From the NCBI GenBank assembly GCA_013287375.1, contig JABDDX010000001.1, forward strand, positions 26,684 through 90,683: a DNA stretch of 64,000 nucleotides. The letters run 5' to 3'. Positions 28,563 through 37,441 of the stretch are shown here, in pieces (within the stretch, counting starts at the first letter, position 1; the number at the start of each line of letters is the position of its first letter). The notes beneath the pieces are model-generated. The model ran no database searches, had not been told where the DNA came from, and worked only from the letters and a program-made list of their open reading frames with translations. Source of the DNA: Bacteroidota bacterium. Its GTDB lineage: Bacteria; Bacteroidota; Bacteroidia; Sphingobacteriales; Sphingobacteriaceae. A program made the translations under genes and the position numbers.

Positions 28563-28846
28563 TGGATAGCGATTTTTTTGACACCCTTTTTGAAAAACAC
28601 TGGCAACAGGTATACAACTCTGCGTTCAAACGTGTAGCTAATACAGAGACGGCTACGGAAGTAACGCAGGAAGCATTTTTTCAACTATGGTTGAATAAAG
28701 ATCGGGCGAACAAAGAAAATATCTTAGACTTTCTACTGGCTGCTGTACACGACGAAATATTCAAACTAATAGAAAAAGAGTGCCTCGATATTGTTAATCC
28801 ACCTGGTAAAATATTTGAGCATCTGGAGTTCCCCGGAGCTAATTAA
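28562..28846 (+). CDS. Sigma-70 region-2-only ECF-like protein (94 aa)
   Basis: FFDTLFEKHWQQVYNSAFKRVANTETATEVTQEAFFQLWLNK; no region 4; start overlaps the H1-like stop (TAATG). Confidence 0.65.
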   Translation: MDSDFFDTLFEKHWQQVYNSAFKRVANTETATEVTQEAFFQLWLNKDRANKENILDFLLAAVHDEIFKLIEKECLDIVNPPGKIFEHLEFPGAN

Positions 28847-28964
28847 TAGCGCAATTTTAAATAGAATAAATAAATATATATGTTTATTGAGAAAAACGAT
28901 TTAGTAATTAACTTTTTTGTAGCTGTATATCAGTGTTTTGTAATGGTTGAGGAATAGTAATTGC

Positions 28965-29002
28965 AAATATTCTATTAAATCTATAGATTTAATAGAATAT
29001 TT
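28965..29002. promoter_or_regulatory. 38-bp perfect palindrome AAATATTCTATTAAATCTATAGATTTAATAGAATATTT containing two overlapping TCTAT-N7-ATAGA sites
   Basis: 17-mers at 28971-28987 and 28980-28996; the first lies 17 nt upstream of TATATTTG (29005-29012). Confidence 0.8.
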
Positions 29003-29017
29003 TATATATTTGTATCA

Positions 29018-29123
29018 GGTAATTGAAAATTTTTATTTGACTGACCTCATAATAATTGTCTTCTCATCTAGGTTTATAATTGGTTGTAAAGAGTTCCTGC
29101 CCATCAGGAGCTCTTTCTTTTTT
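29018..29123 (+). ncRNA. Candidate small RNA (~105 nt) under the palindrome promoter
   Basis: TATATTTG box at 29005-29012 and terminator 29091-29123; no convincing conserved ORF. Confidence 0.5.
29091..29123 (+). terminator. Intrinsic terminator GAGTTCCTG-cccat-CAGGAGCTC-TTTCTTTTTT
   Basis: 9-bp stem with one G-U pair plus U-rich tract. Confidence 0.85.
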
Positions 29124-29167
29124 ATGTTGATATAAGAAAGTACTCCTTAAAATCTGTTTAAAACTAT

Positions 29168-29297
29168 CGTCACTTGCGAGCGAAGCATGGCAATCCCCGA
29201 CTATATAGATGTAAAACTATGTTATTGCGAGGAACGAAGCAATCGCACGCAGAAACCCACCTTGCAAAGTTCGCGATTGCTTCGTTCCTCGCAATGA
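29168..29297. repeat. REP-like palindromic element (ATTGCGAGGAACGAAGCAATCGC ... GCGATTGCTTCGTTCCTCGCAAT)
   Basis: Inner arms 23 bp perfect. Confidence 0.8.
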
Positions 29298-29391
29298 CAC
29301 TTGATTTTTTGTGTTTATATATAAAAGCAACATTCAATCATTTTTAAACAACTTCTTGGATGTCTTAAATCACCAAAAATATAAAAATGGG

Positions 29392-29446
29392 GGGCCCTGT
29401 GCGATACCTTTCCCTAGAATAGGGAAAGGAGGAGGATAGGGTAAAA
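29392..29446 (+). repeat. Dispersed repeat copy B (GGGCCCTGTGCGATACCTTTCCCTAGAATAGGGAAAGGAGGAGGATAGGGTAAAA)
   Basis: See copy A; upstream flank is also partly conserved between A and B. Confidence 0.85.
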
Positions 29447-29455
29447 GCTTAATTC

Positions 29456-29497
29456 TTTTATATTCTATAATTCCTATATATATTATAGAATATAAAA
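29456..29497 (+). promoter_or_regulatory. Inverted repeat TTTTATATTCTATAA ... TTATAGAATATAAAA, containing CCTAT-N7-ATAGA at 29473-29489, 16 nt upstream of TATATTTG (29506-29513)
   Basis: 15-bp perfect arms; same spacing to the box as at 27207. Confidence 0.7.
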
Positions 29498-29505
29498 AGA
29501 AATTA

Positions 29506-29513
29506 TATATTTG
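29506..29513 (+). promoter_or_regulatory. Bacteroidetes -7 box TATATTTG
   Basis: Matches TAnnTTTG. Confidence 0.75.
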
Positions 29514-29531
29514 CGGCGGAAAAACAAACAA

Positions 29532-29606
29532 ATGACAACATTTTTACGTCACCCCCTTTCTTTTGTTCATGTTGCTCAGCAGAACTGCTGTACCTGTTGT
29601 TGTTAA
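29532..29606 (+). CDS. Cys-rich leader peptide, 24 aa: MTTFLRHPLSFVHVAQQNCCTCCC*
   Basis: Translated directly; 18 nt after the -7 box, same spacing as the peptide at 12770-12862. Confidence 0.65.
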   Translation: MTTFLRHPLSFVHVAQQNCCTCCC

Positions 29607-29738
29607 TTAAACGACACACCCCCCACTGACCTTTAACGAATTGGTATCTCAGGTATTAGGCAATCCTCATACCGGTGAACCTGCAATATTAAAACCCCTA
29701 ATTAATTTATACTTATGAAATTATAACAAGCAGAAAAG

Positions 29739-29880
29739 CAAACCGGCAAGGAAGCCTTGCCGGTGAATTACCTGATGGATCAGCAACGACTGCGAATCAC
29801 ACACTGATCATCAAAGTTTTACGAACGAATTGAATCATTAACATAAAACACTTATATATATGGAAATATATATCCATACT
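29739..29880. ncRNA. Conserved SusC 5'-leader block; candidate antisense sRNA (minus strand)
   Basis: Nearly identical to the 12499-12640 reverse complement; hairpin 29742-29764 followed on the minus strand by TTGCTTTTCTG. Confidence 0.5.
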
Positions 29881-32800
29881 AAACGTTTTCTTTCCGGGAT
29901 TATTGGCGTCCTGTTATTTCTAGCCATTCCTGGTACGGTCTTCGGCCAAACAGAAGTTCCGATCATTAACTCCAGGATCGACGGTATTGTTACCGATAGC
30001 ACCACCAGGCAACCCATAACCGGCGTAGTATTACGAATTAAAGGCGTAACGCACGAGGTAGTTACCGGTTCCGACGGCCGTTTTAGTTTTGTTACCGGGC
30101 AAAAATTGCCTTATACACTAGTGGTTAGTTTCATTGGGTATAAAACCAAAGAGGTGTATGCCACGGGCAGCCCGGTCAATATCCAATTATCAGATAAGGT
30201 ATCACAACTAAACGATGTAGTTATTGTAGGTTATGGTACACAAAAGCGAAGCGATATTACAGGTGCTATATCCACGGTACCCAAATCAAATTTAAGCCAG
30301 GTTTCCTCATCGGTTGATAACTTATTAAGAGGTGCCGCTCCGGGGGTGCAGGTTACCCAAAGTTCTGGTCAGCCGGGTGCATCCGCCAGTGTCAGGATAC
30401 GTGGTGGTAACTCCATTACCGGCGGAAACGAGCCGCTATATGTTATTGACGGATTTCCGGTATATAACGATAATACCACTATCAGCAGCAGTGCAGGTAC
30501 AGGCGGCGCTGTAAATGCATTATCAACCATAAATCCTTCGGATATTGAATCGATAGAGGTGTTAAAGGATGCATCAGCAACCGCGATCTATGGTTCCAGG
30601 GGCGCAAATGGCGTTATCATCATAACCACTAAAAAGGGTAAAAGGGGAACAAACGATGTTGCTTTTCAAACTTATTATGGCCTGCAAAAAATAAGCAAGG
30701 AAGTTCCGCTTCTAGATGCCACACAGTGGGCTGAACTACGGAATGATATATTGGCCAGTTCTAACCAGGCCCCATCATTTACATCTGCCCAAATTGCCGC
30801 ATTTGGCAAGGGAACTAACTGGCAGGATGCCGCTTTTAGAACAGCCCCGGTAGAAAATGATGAGTTAACCTTTTCTGGCGGCGATGAAAAATCACGTTAT
30901 AATATCTCCAGCAATTATTTCAACCAGGAGGGCATTTTACTGAACACCGATTTTAAAAGGTATTCTTTAAGGTTTAATTACGATAGGGACATTTCAAAAA
31001 ATTTCCACGTAGGGATTAACGCGACTACCAGTTATTCTACATCACAGGGTGCCGCATCTAACATTGCTTCCAACAGCTTAAACAGTCCTAATATTATCAC
31101 CAATATATTAACTACTCCACCGGTACTTCCGGTAAAGGATGCTAATGGCAATTACGTATTGAATACCTATTCAACTACGCCATCCAATCCAATTCAGGAT
31201 TTGCTATCCATTGTTAATCAAACCAAAGTGAACAGATCATTAGGTAACCTGTTTGCCGAATATACACTGGCCCCGGGTTTAAAAGCGAAGGTTAGCCTTG
31301 GTGCCGATCTGATCAACTCAAAGTCTAATTTTTACGCGCCGTCCTATACCGGCGATGGTTATTCAACCCTGGGTTACGCGACTGTAGGAGCAGCATCATC
31401 AAACAGCTGGCTGGATGAAAATACACTTACTTACAGCAAAACTATTAATAATGATCATGAGCTGAATATATTGGCTGGTTACACCACACAATATTTAAGC
31501 AACGAATCCCTGACCGCCGGGTCAAAAGATTTTGTGAGTAATTTAACCAGCTACAATAGTTTACAAAGTGGTTCACAAATTCTAACACCAACCTCAAACG
31601 CCTATAGCTGGGCATTGGATTCTTACCTGGCCAGGATCAACTATTCTTATCTGCATAAATATAACTTCACAGTATCAGGCAGGGCCGATGGATCATCAAG
31701 ATTTGGTGCCGGCAATAAATGGGGTTATTTCCCATCAGCCGGATTTTCATGGAATGCAGGTGAAGAAGATTTCATAAAAAGTGCTCCTGTTGTAAGTAAC
31801 CTTAAACTCAGGTTAAGCGCAGGTGAAACCGGAAACCAGGAAATAGGCGAATACCAATCATTAGCGCTATTCAGCCCGTTCAATTACGACTTTAATAATA
31901 CACAAGTAGTAGGGCTGGCGCAAACACAGTTAGCTAACGCTGATTTAAAATGGGAGAAAACCGCGCAATACGATGGGGGTTTTGATTTAGGATTATTGGA
32001 TAACAAGATAAACTTTGTTTTTGACGCTTATTACAAAAAAACTACTAACCTATTACTGGCTGTACCGGTTCCTTTATCGTCAGGATATTCTCTGTCCCTG
32101 CAAAATATTGGTAGTGTAGAAAATAAAGGGATTGAGATAGGGATAAACACCGAGAATATTAATAGCGATGGATTTGTTTGGAAAACAGCTTTAGTGTATT
32201 CTGAAAATCGAAATAAAGTACTAAGCCTCGGGAATAACGAAACCTCATTTTTTCCAACTATACCGGGTACTACTTTAGGTGTGTTACAACCTGAAATTAT
32301 AAAAGTAGGATTGCCTTTGGGCACGTTCTGGGGATATAAAACTGTTGGCATATTCCAAAATGCTGCTCAAATAGCAGAATATCCGACATTGAATAGTAAG
32401 GCTAATACTAAGCCCGGCGATGTCCGTTACCAGGATACCAATAACGATGGTGTAATAACCACTGCTGATAAAACAAACCTCGGTAGTGTTCAGCCTAAAT
32501 TTACCGGGAGCTTAACCAACACGTTCACCTATAAAGGGTTTGATCTGGTTGTGTTTCTGCAAGGATCATATGGTGGCAAAATTTACAATGCATTACGCCA
32601 GCAACTCGAAATCACCAATCTTTCTCAAAATGCCTGGGGCGATGTTGCTAACCGTTGGACACCGACAAACCCAAGCAATACCATTCCACGCGCATCAAAT
32701 AACCCGGTGGCCCAAATGTCAAGTCAGTTTGTGGAAGACGCTTCTTATCTGCGCTTAAAAAACCTGGTATTAGGCTACACATTTACCAACGCGGTGTTGA

Positions 32801-32985
32801 CAAAAATCCATGCAAAACAGATCAGGCTTTATGTATCTGCCCAAAACCTGGTAACCTGGACAAAATATACCGGTTACGATCCTGAGGTAAGCAGTTTCGA
32901 GCAGAACAACACTGCACAAGGCATCGACTATGGCGCTTACCCTAACTACAAAACCTATTTGCTTGGTTTAAACGTCACCTTTTAA
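29860..32985 (+). CDS. SusC/RagA-family TonB-linked outer-membrane protein
   Basis: Paralogous to 9404-12517 from N-term to C-term. Confidence 0.97.
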   Translation: MEIYIHTKRFLSGIIGVLLFLAIPGTVFGQTEVPIINSRIDGIVTDSTTRQPITGVVLRIKGVTHEVVTGSDGRFSFVTGQKLPYTLVVSFIGYKTKEVYATGSPVNIQLSDKVSQLNDVVIVGYGTQKRSDITGAISTVPKSNLSQVSSSVDNLLRGAAPGVQVTQSSGQPGASASVRIRGGNSITGGNEPLYVIDGFPVYNDNTTISSSAGTGGAVNALSTINPSDIESIEVLKDASATAIYGSRGANGVIIITTKKGKRGTNDVAFQTYYGLQKISKEVPLLDATQWAELRNDILASSNQAPSFTSAQIAAFGKGTNWQDAAFRTAPVENDELTFSGGDEKSRYNISSNYFNQEGILLNTDFKRYSLRFNYDRDISKNFHVGINATTSYSTSQGAASNIASNSLNSPNIITNILTTPPVLPVKDANGNYVLNTYSTTPSNPIQDLLSIVNQTKVNRSLGNLFAEYTLAPGLKAKVSLGADLINSKSNFYAPSYTGDGYSTLGYATVGAASSNSWLDENTLTYSKTINNDHELNILAGYTTQYLSNESLTAGSKDFVSNLTSYNSLQSGSQILTPTSNAYSWALDSYLARINYSYLHKYNFTVSGRADGSSRFGAGNKWGYFPSAGFSWNAGEEDFIKSAPVVSNLKLRLSAGETGNQEIGEYQSLALFSPFNYDFNNTQVVGLAQTQLANADLKWEKTAQYDGGFDLGLLDNKINFVFDAYYKKTTNLLLAVPVPLSSGYSLSLQNIGSVENKGIEIGINTENINSDGFVWKTALVYSENRNKVLSLGNNETSFFPTIPGTTLGVLQPEIIKVGLPLGTFWGYKTVGIFQNAAQIAEYPTLNSKANTKPGDVRYQDTNNDGVITTADKTNLGSVQPKFTGSLTNTFTYKGFDLVVFLQGSYGGKIYNALRQQLEITNLSQNAWGDVANRWTPTNPSNTIPRASNNPVAQMSSQFVEDASYLRLKNLVLGYTFTNAVLTKIHAKQIRLYVSAQNLVTWTKYTGYDPEVSSFEQNNTAQGIDYGAYPNYKTYLLGLNVTF

Positions 32986-32996
32986 TTCATCCAACA

Positions 32997-34439
32997 ATGA
33001 AAAAGCTATTACTATTGATAATTACAGCAAGTATTTTAACCGCTTGCAACAAGTTGGCTGAGAATCCGACTTCATACATCACCACTACCCAATACTTTAA
33101 AACCCAGTCTGACGCTACTGCGGGCGTAACCGCTATTTACAGCGAACTCATAAGTGATGGTACAGAACAGCCACTATACGGCAGGGAGATTAATTTTTTG
33201 GCTGATATGACAACGGATGACCTCGCCGCAGGGCCATCGGCAATTAACCCGAATGTAAGGGCGTTAAGTTCAATAACCTACACGGCTACTGATGACAGGC
33301 TGCAGGTGATCTGGCGCCAGAATTATACTGGTATAAGCAGAGCCAATGCGGCTATCGATGCTATCCCAACCATCCAGTTTGATACCACATTAAGGTCGCG
33401 CTTAGTACGTGAATCCAAATTTTTAAGGGCCCTGTTTTACTTTAATCTGGTTCGTTTTTATGGCGATGTGCCGCTGGTGCTTCATAACCCGGCAGATGCC
33501 TCAAACCTAAGTAGCTTAAACGTTAACAGGACACCGGCAGCAACAGTATACGCGCAAATCATAGCGGATTTAACTGATGCGGAAAACCTTCCATCAAGTT
33601 ATTCAGGAGCAGATATAGGGAGGGCTACGGGAGGGGCCGCGAAGTCGCTTTTGGTTAAGGTTTATTTAACCCAACAAAACTGGACGGCCACTGTAAGTAA
33701 AGCGCTGGAGGTAATTAACGGTCCATATGGCTATGCGCTTTTCCCTAATTATGCTGATGTGTTTAATCCGGCTACAAAAAATGGTGTAGAGCATATTTTC
33801 TCTGCTCAAATATCATCAAACGGAGGGTTGGGTAACAGCAGTACCCTAATGGGGGCAAATTTTGCGGGCTTTGTTGGCAACGTACCGGCTGATATCCCGG
33901 CTGACAGCTCTGTTTATAAACAGTTTAGTAATACTGATACGCGCAAAGCGGTTACGTTTTATACTTCATTAATTAACCCTGCAACAGGCTTGGTGTATAA
34001 TTTTCCGACCTTTTATTTCGGAAAATATGTTGACAGAAGCGAACTAGCAACACCGGGACAAAGCAATATCAATTTTCCAATCCTTCGTTATGCCGATGTA
34101 CTGCTAATGTACGCCGAAGCGCTAAACGAGGCTCAGGGCCCGATAGCTGCCGCATATGCCGCGCTTAACCAGGTGAGGGTTCGTGCCAATACAGGCAACC
34201 TAACTCCGGGACTTTCACAAGCCGCATTTCGCGATTCCTTATATGCAGAACGCAGGCGCGAATTTGTACAGGAAGCCCAACGCTGGTTTGATTTGGTAAG
34301 AACCAAGCAACTGGTACAGGCAGTATCAAAAGTTGCCTCAAAAACCAATGTCAGCACCAAGAATTACTTGTTCGCGATTCCCGCAAGTGAGATCAGCATA
34401 AACCCTGATTTAACACAAAATCCGGGCTATACCAACTAA
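32997..34439 (+). CDS. RagB/SusD-family outer-membrane lipoprotein
   Basis: Lipobox (ASILTAC), SusD motifs. Confidence 0.96.
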   Translation: MKKLLLLIITASILTACNKLAENPTSYITTTQYFKTQSDATAGVTAIYSELISDGTEQPLYGREINFLADMTTDDLAAGPSAINPNVRALSSITYTATDDRLQVIWRQNYTGISRANAAIDAIPTIQFDTTLRSRLVRESKFLRALFYFNLVRFYGDVPLVLHNPADASNLSSLNVNRTPAATVYAQIIADLTDAENLPSSYSGADIGRATGGAAKSLLVKVYLTQQNWTATVSKALEVINGPYGYALFPNYADVFNPATKNGVEHIFSAQISSNGGLGNSSTLMGANFAGFVGNVPADIPADSSVYKQFSNTDTRKAVTFYTSLINPATGLVYNFPTFYFGKYVDRSELATPGQSNINFPILRYADVLLMYAEALNEAQGPIAAAYAALNQVRVRANTGNLTPGLSQAAFRDSLYAERRREFVQEAQRWFDLVRTKQLVQAVSKVASKTNVSTKNYLFAIPASEISINPDLTQNPGYTN

Positions 34440-34468
34440 GGTCAAATTCACACTAAAAAACAACAATT

Positions 34469-35440
34469 ATGATACATTTTATTGAAGCAATCGCTAAAAG
34501 TATAACCACCTGGGGGTTCCCTGCTTTAATCCTGTTACTCGGTGTAGTTGAATTTTCACTGGGCCTTTATGAAAAAAAGTGGACAAAAAACGAGAGCCTG
34601 CTTAATATTTTCAGCTTTGTTTTCCCACCAATTATTCTTTATCCGGTTATAGCATACCTGGGCATTAAATTTTTACCGGATGTAATACCACAATATAAAA
34701 ACATATTCGCATGGGTACCTTTTATATGGGGCTTTATTACTATAGCTATTGCTGATGATTTAACCCAATACTGGTATCACCGGCTGCATCACCAAATACC
34801 ATTTTTATGGCGTTTCCATCGTACGCACCACTCGGCGCCGTACATGGGTATGGCAATGGCCAGCAGGCAAAATATCATTTACACCTTCTTTTTTTCGCAG
34901 ATATACCTTACCACCATTTTGATATATCTTGGGTTAGGCTACCCTGCACTATTTGTTAGCGCGATAAAAATACTCATCACCACTTTTGCTCACTCAAAAA
35001 TTAAGTGGGATAAGCCTTTTTATAAATATAAAATACTGCACCCGGCAGCATGGGTATTGGAAAGGCTCATATCAACCCCGGCAACGCATCATGCCCATCA
35101 CTCAAGTTCAACAGATGATGGGGTGGGTTATTACAAAGGCAACTTTGGCAATATGTTTTTTCTGTGGGATGTGATTTTCGATACCGCGCATATATCAAGG
35201 CAATACCCCGAGGCATATGGCATCTCGCATTACGAGGGCGATGAGTGGTATGCTCAACTATTCTGGCCCATATTTAAATCCAGCAGGGAAGGCAGCGAAC
35301 TGGCTAAAAGCGGACCCCCTGTACGCGAAGATATACCAGTAAAAAAAACATCGTTGGATGACTATAAGATCAAGCCGATAAAATCACAACGATTGATCTA
35401 TTCCCTTACCAAAGAATCTCTTTCAAACCCCAATAGATAA
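34469..35440 (+). CDS. Sterol desaturase / fatty acid hydroxylase superfamily protein
   Basis: HRLHH, HRTHH, HHAHH; paralogous to 6556-7515. Confidence 0.93.
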   Translation: MIHFIEAIAKSITTWGFPALILLLGVVEFSLGLYEKKWTKNESLLNIFSFVFPPIILYPVIAYLGIKFLPDVIPQYKNIFAWVPFIWGFITIAIADDLTQYWYHRLHHQIPFLWRFHRTHHSAPYMGMAMASRQNIIYTFFFSQIYLTTILIYLGLGYPALFVSAIKILITTFAHSKIKWDKPFYKYKILHPAAWVLERLISTPATHHAHHSSSTDDGVGYYKGNFGNMFFLWDVIFDTAHISRQYPEAYGISHYEGDEWYAQLFWPIFKSSREGSELAKSGPPVREDIPVKKTSLDDYKIKPIKSQRLIYSLTKESLSNPNR

Positions 35441-35533
35441 AGTATAAATCCTACCTACAAAGTACCCTTCGCATTTACCAGCGATTTAACTAAAGTAACA
35501 TTTGAAACGCATTAAAAATTAAACCTCACGAAA

Positions 35534-37435
35534 ATGAAAAAAACAATTGTCGCATTCCTGCTGATTACGGGATCCGTATCGCAGTTAGCCAGGGCCCAAA
35601 ACATCACGCAGCAACAGCAGCCATTTAAAGGTGTTATTGGCAGAACTTTGGCGGAGTCCAAAGAATCATGGACAGATCAGATCAAAGCCCCGAAAGGCGC
35701 GCCTAACGTAGTTTGGATAATTCTTGACGACGTTGGTTTTGGCGCGTCAAGCACCTTTGGCGGCGTAATAAACACGCCCACATTTGATAGTTTGGCAAAC
35801 AATGGTTTACGTTATACCAACTTTCATACCGCCGCGATATGCGCGCCAACCAGGGCTGCCTTGCTTACCGGCCGTAATCACCATTACGTACATATGGGCG
35901 GGTTTGCGCATACAATCATGTCAGCAGGCTTCCCGGGTTGGGATGGTCGCATACCATCAGACAAGGGAACCGTTGCCGAAATTTTACGCGAGAACGGCTA
36001 CAACACCTTTGCCGTTGGTAAATATGGTTTAACCCCCGACGAAGATGCTACAGATGCCGGTCCGTTTGACCGCTGGCCAAGTGGCAAAGGCTTTGATCAC
36101 TTCTTCGGTTTTCTGGGTTCACAAACCGACCAGTATAAACCAGATCTGGTTGAAGACAATGCTCATGTTAAGCCTGACGGCAGGCACTTAAATGAGCAAA
36201 TAACCGATAAAGCCATCTCATACATAACCCGTCAGCATCAGGTAGCGCCAAACAAACCGTTCTTCCTGTACTATGCGCCGGGAGCAACTCATGCCCCGCA
36301 CCAGGTATCAAAAGAATGGAGCGATTTATATAAAGGTAAATTTGATGGCGGCTGGGACGTGTTCAGGGAGCAGGTTTTTGAAAGACAAAAAAAACTGGGT
36401 ATTATTCCGGCTAACGCGGTATTGCCTGCCCGTAATCCCGACATAAAAGCATGGAACACTTTAAGCCCAGACGAAAAGAAACTTTATTCCCGCTTTATGG
36501 AAGTGTATGCGGGCTATTTAACCTATACAGATCATGAGGTTGGGCGTTTAATTGATTACCTTAAACAAAGTGGCCAGTTAGATAACACGCTGGTATTTGT
36601 GATCATTGGCGATAATGGCGCCAGTAAAGAAGGTACCCTTAACGGTGATATTGATCGCCCGCTTTTTGGTAAACCACTTAACGAGCAGGAAAATATCCAA
36701 CATAATTTAGATCGCATAGGCGAAATAGGTACTCCGGAAGCTACACAAGGTAACTACCCATTAGGTTGGGCGCAGGCCGCGAACACCCCTTTTAAATACT
36801 GGAAACAGGATGCCAATGCCGAAGGCGGTACACGCAACCCGCTGATTGTTTTTTACCCGAAAGGGATTAAAGATAAAGGCGGCATCCGCACCCAATATGG
36901 GCATGTTAATGATGTGTTGCCTACAACTTTAGAGTTTTTAGGTATTACACCGCCGGAATACATCAGGGGTATCAAACAAGATACATTGCAGGGCACGTCG
37001 CTGGTTTATTCTTTTGATCATCCTGATGCACCTTCGCGTCATCGTGTACAGTACTATTATATTTTCGGATCAAGATCTATTTATAAAGATGGCTGGAAAG
37101 CTGAGGTTTACCATCACCCAAATACAATTGATGAAGGAAACTATGTAGGAGTAGGAGGTGGTAATGCACCAAAACCTTCAAGTGGTTTTGACAACGAGGT
37201 TTGGGAACTATATGACCTGAAAACCGATTTTAATGAACGTATCGATCTGTCAAAAAAATATCCGGAGAAATTAAAAGAGTTACAGGACCTATTTGATGAG
37301 CAGGCTAAAATAAACAACATTTATCCTTTTATAGATTGGGACGATGTGCTTAAACTAAGGATTCATAAAAAAGCGGGTGTTGCCCAAACATTAAACATAG
37401 GCACCGCTCCCGCTGCCGAAACACCAAACAAATAA
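35534..37435 (+). CDS. Arylsulfatase (S1-type, secreted)
   Basis: CxPxR formylglycine motif (AAICAPTRAALLTGR), PNVVWIILDDVGFG. Confidence 0.94.
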   Translation: MKKTIVAFLLITGSVSQLARAQNITQQQQPFKGVIGRTLAESKESWTDQIKAPKGAPNVVWIILDDVGFGASSTFGGVINTPTFDSLANNGLRYTNFHTAAICAPTRAALLTGRNHHYVHMGGFAHTIMSAGFPGWDGRIPSDKGTVAEILRENGYNTFAVGKYGLTPDEDATDAGPFDRWPSGKGFDHFFGFLGSQTDQYKPDLVEDNAHVKPDGRHLNEQITDKAISYITRQHQVAPNKPFFLYYAPGATHAPHQVSKEWSDLYKGKFDGGWDVFREQVFERQKKLGIIPANAVLPARNPDIKAWNTLSPDEKKLYSRFMEVYAGYLTYTDHEVGRLIDYLKQSGQLDNTLVFVIIGDNGASKEGTLNGDIDRPLFGKPLNEQENIQHNLDRIGEIGTPEATQGNYPLGWAQAANTPFKYWKQDANAEGGTRNPLIVFYPKGIKDKGGIRTQYGHVNDVLPTTLEFLGITPPEYIRGIKQDTLQGTSLVYSFDHPDAPSRHRVQYYYIFGSRSIYKDGWKAEVYHHPNTIDEGNYVGVGGGNAPKPSSGFDNEVWELYDLKTDFNERIDLSKKYPEKLKELQDLFDEQAKINNIYPFIDWDDVLKLRIHKKAGVAQTLNIGTAPAAETPNK

Positions 37436-37441
37436 TTAATA

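Noticed and set aside
28947-29135. 62-aa ORF across the palindrome and terminator
   Set aside because: Contains the promoter palindrome and runs through the terminator hairpin; more consistent with a non-coding transcript.
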